From Actinoplanes lutulentus (GTDB taxonomy: Bacteria; Actinomycetota; Actinomycetes; Mycobacteriales; Micromonosporaceae): DNA of 64,000 bases. Position numbers and translations under genes: made by a program. The DNA lies in assembly GCF_003259845.1 (NCBI RefSeq), contig NZ_QLMJ01000009.1, positions 186,001 to 250,000 of the forward strand, in the 5' to 3' direction. This document shows, piece after piece, positions 52,273-60,321 of the stretch. The notes beneath the pieces were generated by a model, which saw only the letters and a program-made list of their open reading frames with translations, did not search any database and was not told the DNA's origin. Numbering within the stretch: the first letter of the stretch is position 1; each line of letters begins with the position of its first letter.

Positions 52273-53244
52273 TCAGTTGTTGACGGCGGCCAGGTCGCGG
52301 GCCTTCTCCGGCCAGCTGGAGAGGGTCGGCGCCAGACGCATGCCGGCGGCGGTGACGGCCTGCTTCAGCGCGGCGACGTCGGAGTCGGCCAGCTTGGCGT
52401 ACGTGGTGATGCCGGCAGCGGCGAGCGCCATCGCCATCTTCGGGCCGATGCCGGCGATCTTGGTCAGATCGTCGGGCTCCGGAACGTCGGCCGGAATCGC
52501 GGCGGCGATCTCCGCGCTGGTGAGCGGCGCGGCCTCCGGCTCCTCGTCGGCAACCGGCTCCAAGTCGGCGAACGACTCAGCGGCAACCGGCTCGGCAGGC
52601 GCATCGACAGCTACCGGCGCGACAACAGCCGACTCAGCGACAACCGGCTCAGCGGCGGCAACGGGCTCCGGCGCGACAACCGGCTCCGGGGCGACGACAG
52701 GCTCGGCGGCGGCAACCGGCTCCGGGGCGACAACCGGCTCCGGGGCGACAACGGGCTCGGCGACAGCGACGGGCTCCGGGTCAGCAACCGGCTCAGCAGC
52801 GGCAACCGGCTCGTCGACCGGCGCGGCCGGCTCAACGACAGCGGCCGGCTTCTCTTCGATGAGAGGCTCGGCGACGGGCTCGGCGACAACCGGCGCGGCG
52901 ACAACCGGCTCGACTACCTCATCATCCGACTTGGACTCAGCCACGACGGGCTCGACGACCGGCTCGGCCACGACGACCGGCTCCGCGACGGCTTCATCGG
53001 ACTTCGCCGGCGTCTCGACGGTGGACTCAACCGGCTCGTCGACAACCGGCTCGTCGACAACCGGCTCGTCGACAACCGGCGCGTCAACGACCGGCTCGGA
53101 AGCGACAACCGGTGCAACAGCAGCAGGGGCAGGCTCAGCGGACTCGGCGGGCGCGGGCTTGGCGGCGCCGAGGCGTCCCTTGACCAACCAGCCGGCTATA
53201 GCGCCGATCACGAGCCCGGCAACAAAGTAGAGGAATGATGCCAT
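52273..53244 (-). CDS. Membrane-anchored protein with acidic repeats and C-terminal helix-hairpin-helix domain
   Basis: The 323-residue protein has one N-terminal TM helix (ASFLYFVAGLVIGAIAGWLV), a 220-residue acidic linker of Glu-Pro-Val repeats (EPVVAPEPV, DEPVVDEPV) and a C-terminal HHH domain (DDLTKIAGIGPKMAMALAAAGITTYAKLADSD). The HHH segment matches the fold used by DNA-binding or scaffold proteins such as DUF4332-like and ribosomal-associated domains. The topology places the HHH domain inside if the N-terminus is out, as the positive residues (KGR) after the helix suggest. ATG 53244 is followed directly by the TM helix. DNA in the linker is an 18-21 bp minisatellite. Confidence 0.8.
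   Translation of the reverse strand: MASFLYFVAGLVIGAIAGWLVKGRLGAAKPAPAESAEPAPAAVAPVVASEPVVDAPVVDEPVVDEPVVDEPVESTVETPAKSDEAVAEPVVVAEPVVEPVVAESKSDDEVVEPVVAAPVVAEPVAEPLIEEKPAAVVEPAAPVDEPVAAAEPVADPEPVAVAEPVVAPEPVVAPEPVAAAEPVVAPEPVVAPEPVAAAEPVVAESAVVAPVAVDAPAEPVAAESFADLEPVADEEPEAAPLTSAEIAAAIPADVPEPDDLTKIAGIGPKMAMALAAAGITTYAKLADSDVAALKQAVTAAGMRLAPTLSSWPEKARDLAAVNN
52600..53110. repeat. Minisatellite encoding the Glu-Pro-Val linker
   Basis: Variants of GGCGACAACCGGCTCCGG and GACAACCGGCTCGTC recur through this stretch, keeping the reading frame of the HHH-domain protein. Confidence 0.85.
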
Positions 53245-53348
53245 ATCGGGCCTCCGGACAGGAGATGGGGGTGCATGTGGTAGCGGGCAGCTTTCCACAT
53301 CCCACAAACCCGGCGTGACGTGGGTGTCTGGCTCAAATACCGAGACTG

Positions 53349-54707
53349 TCAGCGCCGGGTGATCACGCCCGGAACGAACCGGTTCGCGGCGTACGTCGCA
53401 GCCCACAGCACGATGCCGATGAGCAGCAGCACGCCGGCCACCCGGTAATCAGCCGCCGCCCGCCCGGAGAACGGGCTCGCGAGGAACGCGCACGCGAGCG
53501 CTCCGATGATCGGGATCACGGTCGGCGCCTTGAAGTGCTTGTGCTCGACGGGGTCGCGCCGCAGCACCAGGACGGCCACGTTCACCACGGTGAAGACGCA
53601 GAGCAGCAGCAGCGCGGTGGTGCCGCCGAGGGCGGTCAGGTCGGCGAACCAGATCAGTCCGAAAGCGATGACGGTCGTGAAGACAATTCCCACCCATGGG
53701 GTACGGCGTTTGCGGTGCACCCGCCCGAGAACAGACGGCAGCACCTTCTCGTTCGCCATGCCGTACAGAAGCCTGCTCGCCATCATCATGTTGATCAGGG
53801 CGCTGTTGGCCACCGCGAACATCGTGATGAACGCGAAGATCGAGAGCGGGAACCCGGGCGCCCCGGCCGAAACCACCTTGAGCAGCGGGGTATCGCCCTC
53901 ACCCAGCTCGGCCGGCGAGACCAGGGCGACCGCCGAGATCGCCACCAGCACGTAGATCAGCCCGGTGATGCAGAGGCCGGTGAGCATGACTTTCGGGAAG
54001 ATGCGTACGGGATCGCGGGTTTCCTCGGCCATGTTGACCGAGTCCTCGAAGCCGACCATGGCGAAGAAGGCGAGGGCGGTTCCCGCGGTGACCGACAGGG
54101 CGATGCTCTCGCCCGGCGGGGTGTTGAACTCGGTGAGCCGGGACAGGTCGCCGTTGCCGCCGCCGAGTGCCCACGCGCCGATCCCGATGACGATCAGCAG
54201 GCCGGTGAGTTCGACGCAGGTGAGCACCACGTTCGCCTTCACGCTCTCGCCGACGCCGCGGAAGTTGACCAGCGCGACCAGGACGATGAACCCGAGTGCG
54301 ATAGCGGTGAGGGCGAACCCGTCCGCGATGGACAGGTCGAACGCTTCGGCGAAGTTACCGGCGAACGCCTTGGACGCGCTGGACGCGGAGGTCAGGCCGG
54401 AGCACATCACGGCGAACGTGACCATGAACGTCAGGAAGTGGATGCCGAACGCCTTGTGCGTGTACAGCGCCGCGCCGGCCGCTCGCGGATATTTGGTGAC
54501 CAGCTCCAGATAGCTGAACGCGGTCAGCAGCGCGACCACGAACGCCACCAGGAACGGCAGCCACACCGCGCCGCCGACCTCGTTGGCGACCTTGCCGGTC
54601 AGCGCGTAGACGCCGGTCCCGAGGATGTCGCCGACGACGAAGAGCAGTAACAGGCCCGGCCCGATGACGCGATTGAGTGTGGGATGTTCCTCTTCTGTCT
54701 CGGTCAC
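53349..54707 (-). CDS. Amino acid permease, APC superfamily
   Basis: The 452-residue protein has about 12 hydrophobic segments and the APC signature GPGLLLLFVVGDILGTGVYALTG in the first helix, plus AGTALAFFAMVGFEDSVNMAEETRDP. It resembles cationic/general amino acid permeases that import amino acids with protons. GTG 54707 follows GGGGAGG five bases upstream, which decides against the longer frame from 54749. No transport-related gene is adjacent; the divergent neighbour is a universal stress protein. Confidence 0.9.
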   Translation of the reverse strand: MTETEEEHPTLNRVIGPGLLLLFVVGDILGTGVYALTGKVANEVGGAVWLPFLVAFVVALLTAFSYLELVTKYPRAAGAALYTHKAFGIHFLTFMVTFAVMCSGLTSASSASKAFAGNFAEAFDLSIADGFALTAIALGFIVLVALVNFRGVGESVKANVVLTCVELTGLLIVIGIGAWALGGGNGDLSRLTEFNTPPGESIALSVTAGTALAFFAMVGFEDSVNMAEETRDPVRIFPKVMLTGLCITGLIYVLVAISAVALVSPAELGEGDTPLLKVVSAGAPGFPLSIFAFITMFAVANSALINMMMASRLLYGMANEKVLPSVLGRVHRKRRTPWVGIVFTTVIAFGLIWFADLTALGGTTALLLLCVFTVVNVAVLVLRRDPVEHKHFKAPTVIPIIGALACAFLASPFSGRAAADYRVAGVLLLIGIVLWAATYAANRFVPGVITRR

Positions 54708-54804
54708 GACAGCCTCCCCAGAAAAGGCGCCTCCACAAAAGAGGACCACTGCGGAACAGTGACGTTACCCGTACCTTGGGTGACGGGAAACCTGGGAGGA
54801 CATC

Positions 54805-55224
54805 ATGCGAATCGTGCTCGCCGCCAACCCCGAAGTCGATCAGCCATGGGTGACCGATGCGGCCGCCGACCTGGTCAGGCAAACCGGCGCCACGGTCGCC
54901 GTGGTGGCCGTCGACGAGCTGGAGATCGAGCATCTCGCGCCACTGCCGCGCAGCGTCTACATCGAGCGCGCGGAGCGGGCGAAGAACGAGGCCGTGCGGC
55001 GCCTCGCGGAGGCGGGCATCGATGCCACGGGTACGGTCCTGCCGGGCCGCCCGGTCGATCAGATCATCCGTTTCGGTGAGGAACAGGCCGCCGACCTGAT
55101 CATCGTCGGGTCCAGTGCCCGCCCCCTGGTGGCTCAGCGGCTGCTCGGAAGCGTGCCGCTGAGCCTGATCCAGAGGGCGGGCCGCCCGGTGCTGGTGGTC
55201 ACCCACCCGGCCACCGAGTCCTAG
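54805..55224 (+). CDS. Universal stress protein (UspA family)
   Basis: The 139-residue protein has the USP fold with the ATP-binding motif IIVGSSARPLVAQRLLGSVPLSLIQRAGRPVLVV (G-2x-G-9x-G-S pattern, allowing the second G as Arg-Pro here). GGGAGG lies seven bases before the ATG. Such proteins accumulate in starvation and stress. Its stop overlaps the end of the convergent beta-helix gene by four bases. Confidence 0.88.
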   Translation: MRIVLAANPEVDQPWVTDAAADLVRQTGATVAVVAVDELEIEHLAPLPRSVYIERAERAKNEAVRRLAEAGIDATGTVLPGRPVDQIIRFGEEQAADLIIVGSSARPLVAQRLLGSVPLSLIQRAGRPVLVVTHPATES

Positions 55225-57050
55225 GGGTACGAGACCAGGTAGACCGGCTGGCCGATCTTGGTCATGTCCGCGGCCTCGCCGACCCCGTTCACCACGTGGT
55301 TGACGACGCCGGCGCTGAGGTTCACGGTCATGATGTGGTTCAGCTTGACGCCGGGCCGGTTCGGCACCTCGAACCCGTTCTCGGTCTCGATCGACGGGTT
55401 GTTCTGGTTGAAGACGTAGACGCCACCGCCGTACAGAGTGTGGGTCTTGACCTTGTCTCCGACCTTGTAACCGGCGTAGCCCTTCGTGGATCCGTTCATC
55501 CAGTCGGCCTGCGTCGGCGGGTCGTACGGCAGCTCGTTCTGGTACAGCACGGTCGTGCCGCGCTCGCCGTTCCAGACGGTGTTGTACTTCTGGAAGTGCT
55601 CGACGAACAGGCCGGTCGCGGTGACGTCGTCGCCGTTGATGACCGCGCCGTACCGTCCGGTGTTGGTCTTCCAGCGGTCGGTGTCGCCGTTCACGCCGTT
55701 GGTGAAGCCCTCGACGCCGTGGTCGCCACGCCACACCCAGGTGTGGTCGATGAGGACGTCGTCGCTGTTCACCTCAAGCGCGATGTTGGTCTTGCCAATG
55801 TGCGGCCCGCCGACCCGGAAGTAGACGTCCTGCAGGGTGATCGGGTTGGACGCGCTGGTCAGGCTGGGCGCGTTCTTGGCGCCGACCCGCAGCAGCACCG
55901 GCGATTCCTTGGTTCCGGCGTCGATGGTCACGCCGGCGACGATCACGCCGGGCACCGAGGCCACGTTCAGCGGCACCGCGCCGTTAACCGCGGTCAGCGT
56001 GGCGTGGCCGAGGCCGAGGACGACCGTGTTCGGGCGCCAGACCTCGATCGACCGCGCGATGTCGTACACGCCCGGGGTGATCAGCAGGTGCTTGCCGAGG
56101 GCCAGCGCCAGGTTGATCTTCGTGACGGAGTCGCCCGGCTTGGCGATGTAGAAGTCGGACAGCGGGATCGTCCGCCCCGGTCCGCCCCACGAGACGCCAC
56201 TGGTGTTGCGCTGCGCGGCGGGTACGCGTACCTGATAGCGACCGGAAGCGTCGGTGAACAGGTACGGCTTCTCCCGGCTGACCGGGGTCTTCTCCAGGGT
56301 GGTGTACGGCGGGTCCGGGAACGTCGCGTCGTCCGGTGCGCCCTGCACGCCGGAGAAGACCTGGTTCCAGACCGCGTTGGACCAGCCGGCGACCTCGCTG
56401 TTGCGGGTCAGCCACTGCTGCTGCGAGCCGTTCGTGGTGGACGGCAGCTTGGAGTCGGCGATGAAGCCGCCACTGGCGAACTGCGGGCCGGCGGTGCAGT
56501 AGTCCATCAGCGACAGGCCGCCGCCGGTGAACTGCGTCCGGCGCAGCGAGGTGGCCTGCGAAACCGCCCAGAAGTTGGCCGACGACCGGCAGCCGTCCTG
56601 CCCGGCCGCGTTGATGTTGACGGTCAGGTTGGAGACGGTCCGCCAGAAGTTGACCAGCGCGAGGCAGTTGTCAGCGGTCAGGCAGCGGTTGTAGACCTCA
56701 ACCTTGCCGTTGATCACCACGTCGCCGGGGTTCGCGCCGAGGCCGGTCAGTTCGGTGTAGTAACCGACCTTCACCTGCAGCGGCTGCTCGGCGGTGCCGT
56801 AGGTGCCGGGCTTGAACAGGTAGGCGTAACGCTGCGTACCCATCTCATTGTTGACCTGCGCGGCGTAGGTGGCGTCCAGCGTCGCCTGGATCTCACTCAC
56901 CGGCTGGCTGGGATCGAAGATCGTGACGTTCGGGCCGAGGTTCGGCGTGGCTGAGGACGGCGTGGCGGCGGCTGGGCCGGCCGAGGCGCCGGCGGCCGCG
57001 AGCACGAGGCCGAGAGCGACGGCTCCGGCGGTGGTGCGGCTTCGCGTCAT
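55221..57050 (-). CDS. Secreted right-handed beta-helix protein (GH55-like)
   Basis: The 609-residue protein has a Sec signal peptide (TAGAVALGLVLAAAGASAGPAAA) and a long double beta-helix. Motifs include NLGPNVTIFDPSQPVSEIQATLD, AYLFKPGTYG, VKVGYYTELTGLG, GCRSSANFWAVSQATSLRRTQF, WGGPGRTIPLSDFYIAKPGDS and WVWRGDHGVEGFTNGVNGDTDRWKTNTGRYGAVINGD. Close relatives in actinobacteria are often labelled adenylyl cyclase, but no cyclase domain is visible; the layout matches GH55 exo-beta-1,3-glucanases, so beta-glucan hydrolysis is the likelier role. ATG 57050 is preferred because it begins the signal peptide. Confidence 0.78.
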   Translation of the reverse strand: MTRSRTTAGAVALGLVLAAAGASAGPAAATPSSATPNLGPNVTIFDPSQPVSEIQATLDATYAAQVNNEMGTQRYAYLFKPGTYGTAEQPLQVKVGYYTELTGLGANPGDVVINGKVEVYNRCLTADNCLALVNFWRTVSNLTVNINAAGQDGCRSSANFWAVSQATSLRRTQFTGGGLSLMDYCTAGPQFASGGFIADSKLPSTTNGSQQQWLTRNSEVAGWSNAVWNQVFSGVQGAPDDATFPDPPYTTLEKTPVSREKPYLFTDASGRYQVRVPAAQRNTSGVSWGGPGRTIPLSDFYIAKPGDSVTKINLALALGKHLLITPGVYDIARSIEVWRPNTVVLGLGHATLTAVNGAVPLNVASVPGVIVAGVTIDAGTKESPVLLRVGAKNAPSLTSASNPITLQDVYFRVGGPHIGKTNIALEVNSDDVLIDHTWVWRGDHGVEGFTNGVNGDTDRWKTNTGRYGAVINGDDVTATGLFVEHFQKYNTVWNGERGTTVLYQNELPYDPPTQADWMNGSTKGYAGYKVGDKVKTHTLYGGGVYVFNQNNPSIETENGFEVPNRPGVKLNHIMTVNLSAGVVNHVVNGVGEAADMTKIGQPVYLVSYP

Positions 57051-57254
57051 GCGGAGGGTTCCCTTCCGTAACAAGATCGCAATGATCCCGGTCACAGAAG
57101 CAATCCCCGAACCTCGATGTCAAGGGCATCGATCCGGCATAACGGGGTGCTCTGGGGCGAGACACCCAGGTTCCGGAACTTCAAGCCCCCGAAACCGGTT
57201 CCGCAACCGTTCCCGGAGAGCAAATCCCTTGGGTACGCACGAAGCACACGACCG

Positions 57255-57983
57255 TCAATCTCGCGGTGCGGCGTAGACCACCACGTTGTCGCGATAGCTC
57301 CCCTTGGAACGGTCGAAGCTCCCGCCGCACGTGATGAGCCTCAGCTCGGCGCGGTTCACGGGGCCGTAGACCTCATCGGTCGGGAACTTGTGCTTCGGGT
57401 AGGTGGCTACCCGGTACACCTCGAGGGTTGCCACGGTGCCGTTCTTTCGGCGTACCGAAATGGTGTCACCGAGAGTGAGCTCCCGGAGCCGGAAGAAGAC
57501 CGCGGGTCCTTCGCGGGCGCTGTCCACGTGGCCGATGATCACCGCGGCGCCGGGCTCGCCGGGCGTGGGGGAGTGGCGGTACCAGCCGGCCGGGGCGGAG
57601 GCCTTGAGCGGGGGGACTTCGAGAGTGCCGTCGGTGTTCAGGCCTACCGCGGTGATCGGGGCGTTGAGCTTGATCGCGGGGATTTCGAGGCGGGTGGGCT
57701 CGGAGCGGGCCATGCCGCCGGGTTTCGCCGTGGTGGGAGGAGGGGCGGGCAGAGCGTCGTCCTGCGGGTCGTCTTGTGGTTCTTTTAGCGGTTCTTTTTG
57801 CGGGCCGGGTTGTTGGCTTTCGTCCGGCTTAGTTTGCTCTGAGTCCGCTGTCTGCTGAACGTCGACGGCGACGGGTGGCAGGGCTGTCGCTTCGGTGCGC
57901 AGGCCCATCGCGGTGCTGGCGGTACCCAGCACCGCGAGAAGGGCGGCGAGCGCTGCGGCGCGGCGGTCTCGGATGCGCGGCAT
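57255..57983 (-). CDS. Class F sortase
   Basis: The 242-residue protein has an N-terminal membrane anchor (AALAALLAVLGTASTAMGL), a Pro/Glu/Gln linker and a sortase barrel (about 92-240). Catalytic residues are His in IIGHVDSA, Cys in LRLITCGGSF and Arg in GSYRDNVVVYA. These actinobacterial class F enzymes join surface proteins to the cell wall or to other partners. The upstream gene, 20 bases away on the same strand, encodes its usual membrane partner. No LPXTG-type protein is seen in the window. Confidence 0.92.
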   Translation of the reverse strand: MPRIRDRRAAALAALLAVLGTASTAMGLRTEATALPPVAVDVQQTADSEQTKPDESQQPGPQKEPLKEPQDDPQDDALPAPPPTTAKPGGMARSEPTRLEIPAIKLNAPITAVGLNTDGTLEVPPLKASAPAGWYRHSPTPGEPGAAVIIGHVDSAREGPAVFFRLRELTLGDTISVRRKNGTVATLEVYRVATYPKHKFPTDEVYGPVNRAELRLITCGGSFDRSKGSYRDNVVVYAAPRD

Positions 57984-58003
57984 GGGGTCGCGGGGATGGT
58001 GGG

Positions 58004-58612
58004 TTAGACGCGCGGGCGGCGGCGCACTGAGTATGCGGCCGTGCCGAACGCTGCCAGCAGCAAGAACGTGCCCATCACCAGGAACGGGACCCGCCGGTCG
58101 GAGGCACCGCTACCGCCACCGGCGTCGACACCGCCCTTGGGAGTCGGCGGAGTGGAGTCATCACCGTCGTCGCTGTCCCCGCTGCCGTCGCCGTTGCCGT
58201 CCCCGTTGCCGTTGCCGTCTCCGGTTCCCGCGCTTGGTGAAGGGCTTCCGCCGGTGCCGGTGTCGTCGCTGGGGATGACGCCTCCGCCGCCGGGGCCGGG
58301 GCTGACTCCGCCGGGATCGGGGCTGACTCCGCCGGGATCGGGGCTGGCATCGCCGGGGCCGGCGCTGCTGTCGCCCGGGCCCGCGCTGTTGTCTCCCGGG
58401 CCGGGGCTGCCGTTGCCCGGGTAGCCGTTCGGTCCCGGGGCGCTGGTGGACGCGCCCGGAGCGGCGGTGTCGTCGCCGTTGTTGTCGCCGTCGTTGTCGC
58501 AGGTGGCGAGCAGGACGAAGAGCAGCAGCAACGCCAGAAGCAGCCCGACGCCCACCGCGATGGCCCGATCACGGCGCCCGCGGCGCGCCGGTGCCGCGTG
58601 ACTTGAGGACAC
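58004..58612 (-). CDS. Sortase-associated bitopic membrane protein
   Basis: The 202-residue protein has an N-terminal TM helix (AIAVGVGLLLALLLLFVLLATC), a Gly/Pro/Ser/Asp low-complexity extracellular segment with PGPGDNSAGPGDSS-type repeats, and a C-terminal TM helix plus basic tail (RVPFLVMGTFLLLAAFGTAAYSVRRRPRV). It looks like a wall-spanning stalk but has no LPXTG motif. GTG 58612 follows AAAGG six bases upstream. It sits before the sortase gene, the usual order for class F pairs. Confidence 0.8.
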   Translation of the reverse strand: MSSSHAAPARRGRRDRAIAVGVGLLLALLLLFVLLATCDNDGDNNGDDTAAPGASTSAPGPNGYPGNGSPGPGDNSAGPGDSSAGPGDASPDPGGVSPDPGGVSPGPGGGGVIPSDDTGTGGSPSPSAGTGDGNGNGDGNGDGSGDSDDGDDSTPPTPKGGVDAGGGSGASDRRVPFLVMGTFLLLAAFGTAAYSVRRRPRV

Positions 58613-58778
58613 GAGGTGCCTTTCGCGCAGAAACGGCACATCCCGGGTGGGACGGTGGGCGCCACGTTAGTGACCTACCGCCCGAAGCGCGACCCCCTGT
58701 CCGTGATCGGTCACTTCCTATCTCGACAGACCGCCCCGCCCGGCTGCTCCGCGCCGAGTTCCGACGATCAAGGCGGGT

Positions 58779-58878
58779 GTGTTGATTAAGGGTCCGCTGC
58801 GCCCCCGAACTCGACACACACGCCGCCCGGTGCCCGCCCGTGTCGACTTCAGGTCGGATACCCACCCGAACTCGACAC
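58779..58878. repeat. Two copies of the 39-bp hairpin (plus half copy)
   Basis: Copies lie at 58779-58817 (begins GTGTTGA) and 58840-58878 (begins GTGTCGA); both end GAACTCGACAC. A left half-copy (TGTCGACTGAGGATCC) follows at about 58900. Lengths are again exactly 39 bp. Confidence 0.88.
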
Positions 58879-58943
58879 GCACCGGCGGACGGCCGGGCCT
58901 GTCGACTGAGGATCCGCCGGCCGAAAAACCGGGCCCGACCGCC

Positions 58944-59187
58944 GAGCCGTAGCTCAGACATGTCACCGGGCTCTCATAAGGTGCCTGAACGACGGCCGCG
59001 AGGCACGAGCCGTAGCTCAGACATGTCACCGGGCTCTCATAAGGTGCCTGAACGACGGCCGCGAGGCACGAGCCGTAGCTCAGACATGTCACCGGGCTCT
59101 CATAAGGTGCCTGAACGACGGCCGCGAGACACGAGCCGTAGCTCAGACATGCCATCGCAGCCCCAGAACATGTCTGAGCTACGGCTC
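58944..59187. repeat. 63-bp GAGCCGTAG tandem array ending in a perfect inverted repeat
   Basis: Full units start at 58944, 59007 and 59070; a partial unit starts at 59133. Each begins GAGCCGTAGCTCAGACATG. The inverse complement of that 19-mer is at 59169-59187, so 59133-59151 and 59169-59187 form a perfect 19-bp stem with a 17-base loop. Related copies lie at 22265 and, in part, at 14945-15027. Confidence 0.95.
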
Positions 59188-59532
59188 ACCCTCGCGGCGC
59201 CGGGAACCACCGCGTCGGAACACGCCGCGACCATGACAGGCCCGCACACCCTGTCGGCACAACGGCCATCCGATCAAACGGGCCTCGAAGATCGGACGGC
59301 CTCCGGCAGCCGGCCCGACCACGAGCGCGAGCCGCGCGGAGCCGGCTTGTGCTTGTGGCTCCACAAATCGGACGTCCCGCGACCGCGAGCGCGAGCCGCA
59401 GCGAGCCGGCTCGTGCTTGTGGCTCCACAAATGGGGCGTTCCACGACCGCGAGCGCGAGCCGCTGGCCCGGCGGTTCCCCCGGCCTGGGCGGGGCTCTCC
59501 GGCCTGGCGGTGGCTTGGGCTGGCTGGTGTTG

Positions 59533-60156
59533 TCAGAGCAGGTGGATCAGGAGCAGGACCAGGCCGATGTGGGTCAGTACGCCGGTGGCGCCCAGGGCGA
59601 TCGCCAGCGTCGCGGTCGGGCGGGAGGCGGGTAGGCCCCGGACGCCGAGCACGATCGCGAAGACCGAGCACAGCAGCAGCGGGTTGATCAGGAGGCTGAT
59701 CGCGCCGACTACGACGGCACGGTTCTTCGGTGAGATCGCGTGCTCGCCGGCCGCGGGTGGCGGGCCCTGCGACGTGGCCGGCGTTACGAAGCCGAGCTGC
59801 GCGGACACGGCGTCCACCGGCTGCATCGGATAGCCGCTGGGTGGTGCGAAGGCCTGCTGGGCCGCTACCGACGGCGCGGTGATCGACGGAGCCCTGAGTT
59901 CACCCTGGCCCCATCCGGTGAGGTCCAGGCCACCGCCGAGCCCGGAAGGCGCAGGACCGCTGCCCGCGCTCTGCGGGCCGATCGTGTGGGCGCCCGGGAC
60001 CGGCGTGCCACTCGGCGCGGCCGCCGGTATCACCGGTGGGGTGGCGGTCGCGCCCGGCTGGATGTGCGAGGTCCACTCCTGGCCGTCCCACCAGCGGAGG
60101 GCGGGCAGGCCGTGCGGATCGGCATACCATCCGGCGGGCGGCGCGGGGCTGGTCAT
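59533..60156 (-). CDS. DUF2510-domain membrane protein
   Basis: The 207-residue protein has an N-terminal DUF2510 motif (PAGWYADPHGLPALRWWDGQEWTSHIQP), a long Pro/Ala-rich linker and two C-terminal membrane helices (AVVVGAISLLINPLLLCSVFAIVLGV and ATLAIALGATGVLTHIGLVLLLIHLL). DUF2510 proteins are common in actinobacteria and of unknown function. ATG 60156 starts directly before the motif; AAAGGA lies ten bases upstream. No operon partner. Confidence 0.85.
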   Translation of the reverse strand: MTSPAPPAGWYADPHGLPALRWWDGQEWTSHIQPGATATPPVIPAAAPSGTPVPGAHTIGPQSAGSGPAPSGLGGGLDLTGWGQGELRAPSITAPSVAAQQAFAPPSGYPMQPVDAVSAQLGFVTPATSQGPPPAAGEHAISPKNRAVVVGAISLLINPLLLCSVFAIVLGVRGLPASRPTATLAIALGATGVLTHIGLVLLLIHLL

Positions 60157-60201
60157 GGGTGGGCGTCCTTTCCGACCGGGCTGTGCTTTCCGATCGGCCC
60201 G

Positions 60202-60265
60202 GCGAGCCCAACTCTGAGTCATAAACGAGAACCAGCGAGCCCAACCCTGAGCCATAACGACAACC
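60202..60265. repeat. 33-bp direct repeat upstream of the DUF2510 gene
   Basis: Two copies starting GCGAGCCCAAC, at 60202 and 60235, match closely over about 31 bases, both containing CTGAG(T/C)CATAA. They lie in the leader of the DUF2510 gene, next to the hairpin at 60264. Confidence 0.8.
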
Positions 60266-60308
60266 GGCCGGCTCGCACCGCCGGGAAACAGCGGTGCGAG
60301 CCGGCCGG
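60264..60308 (-). terminator. Strong hairpin terminator behind the M28 peptidase gene
   Basis: CCGGCCGGCTCGCACCGC (60264-60281) and its exact complement (60291-60308) form an 18-bp stem with a 9-base loop, 13 bases after the M28 peptidase stop. Confidence 0.85.
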
Positions 60309-60321
60309 GATGATCAACCCG

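Larger units (their letters stand above)
58613..59532. other. Non-coding interval with both repeat families
   Basis: No gene is supported. It carries two full 39-bp GTGTCGA hairpins and a half copy (58779-58925), then three and a half 63-bp GAGCCGTAG units and an inverted copy (58944-59187), then a GACCGCGAGCGCGAGCC-type direct repeat at about 59380-59465 (GTGCTTGTGGCTCCACAAAT occurs twice, at 59350 and 59410). Frames over the 63-bp repeats stay open only because 63 is divisible by three. Confidence 0.7.

Noticed and set aside
58944..59187. tRNA genes suggested by GTAGCTCAG and 7-bp complementary ends
   Set aside because: No T-arm (GTTCGANTC), no proper anticodon stem and lengths of 55-63 bases; tandem and inverted copies fit a repeat element.
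58718..59634. Long frames with 21-residue repeats on both strands
   Set aside because: They arise because the 63-bp unit keeps frame; no start signals, domains or codon bias.
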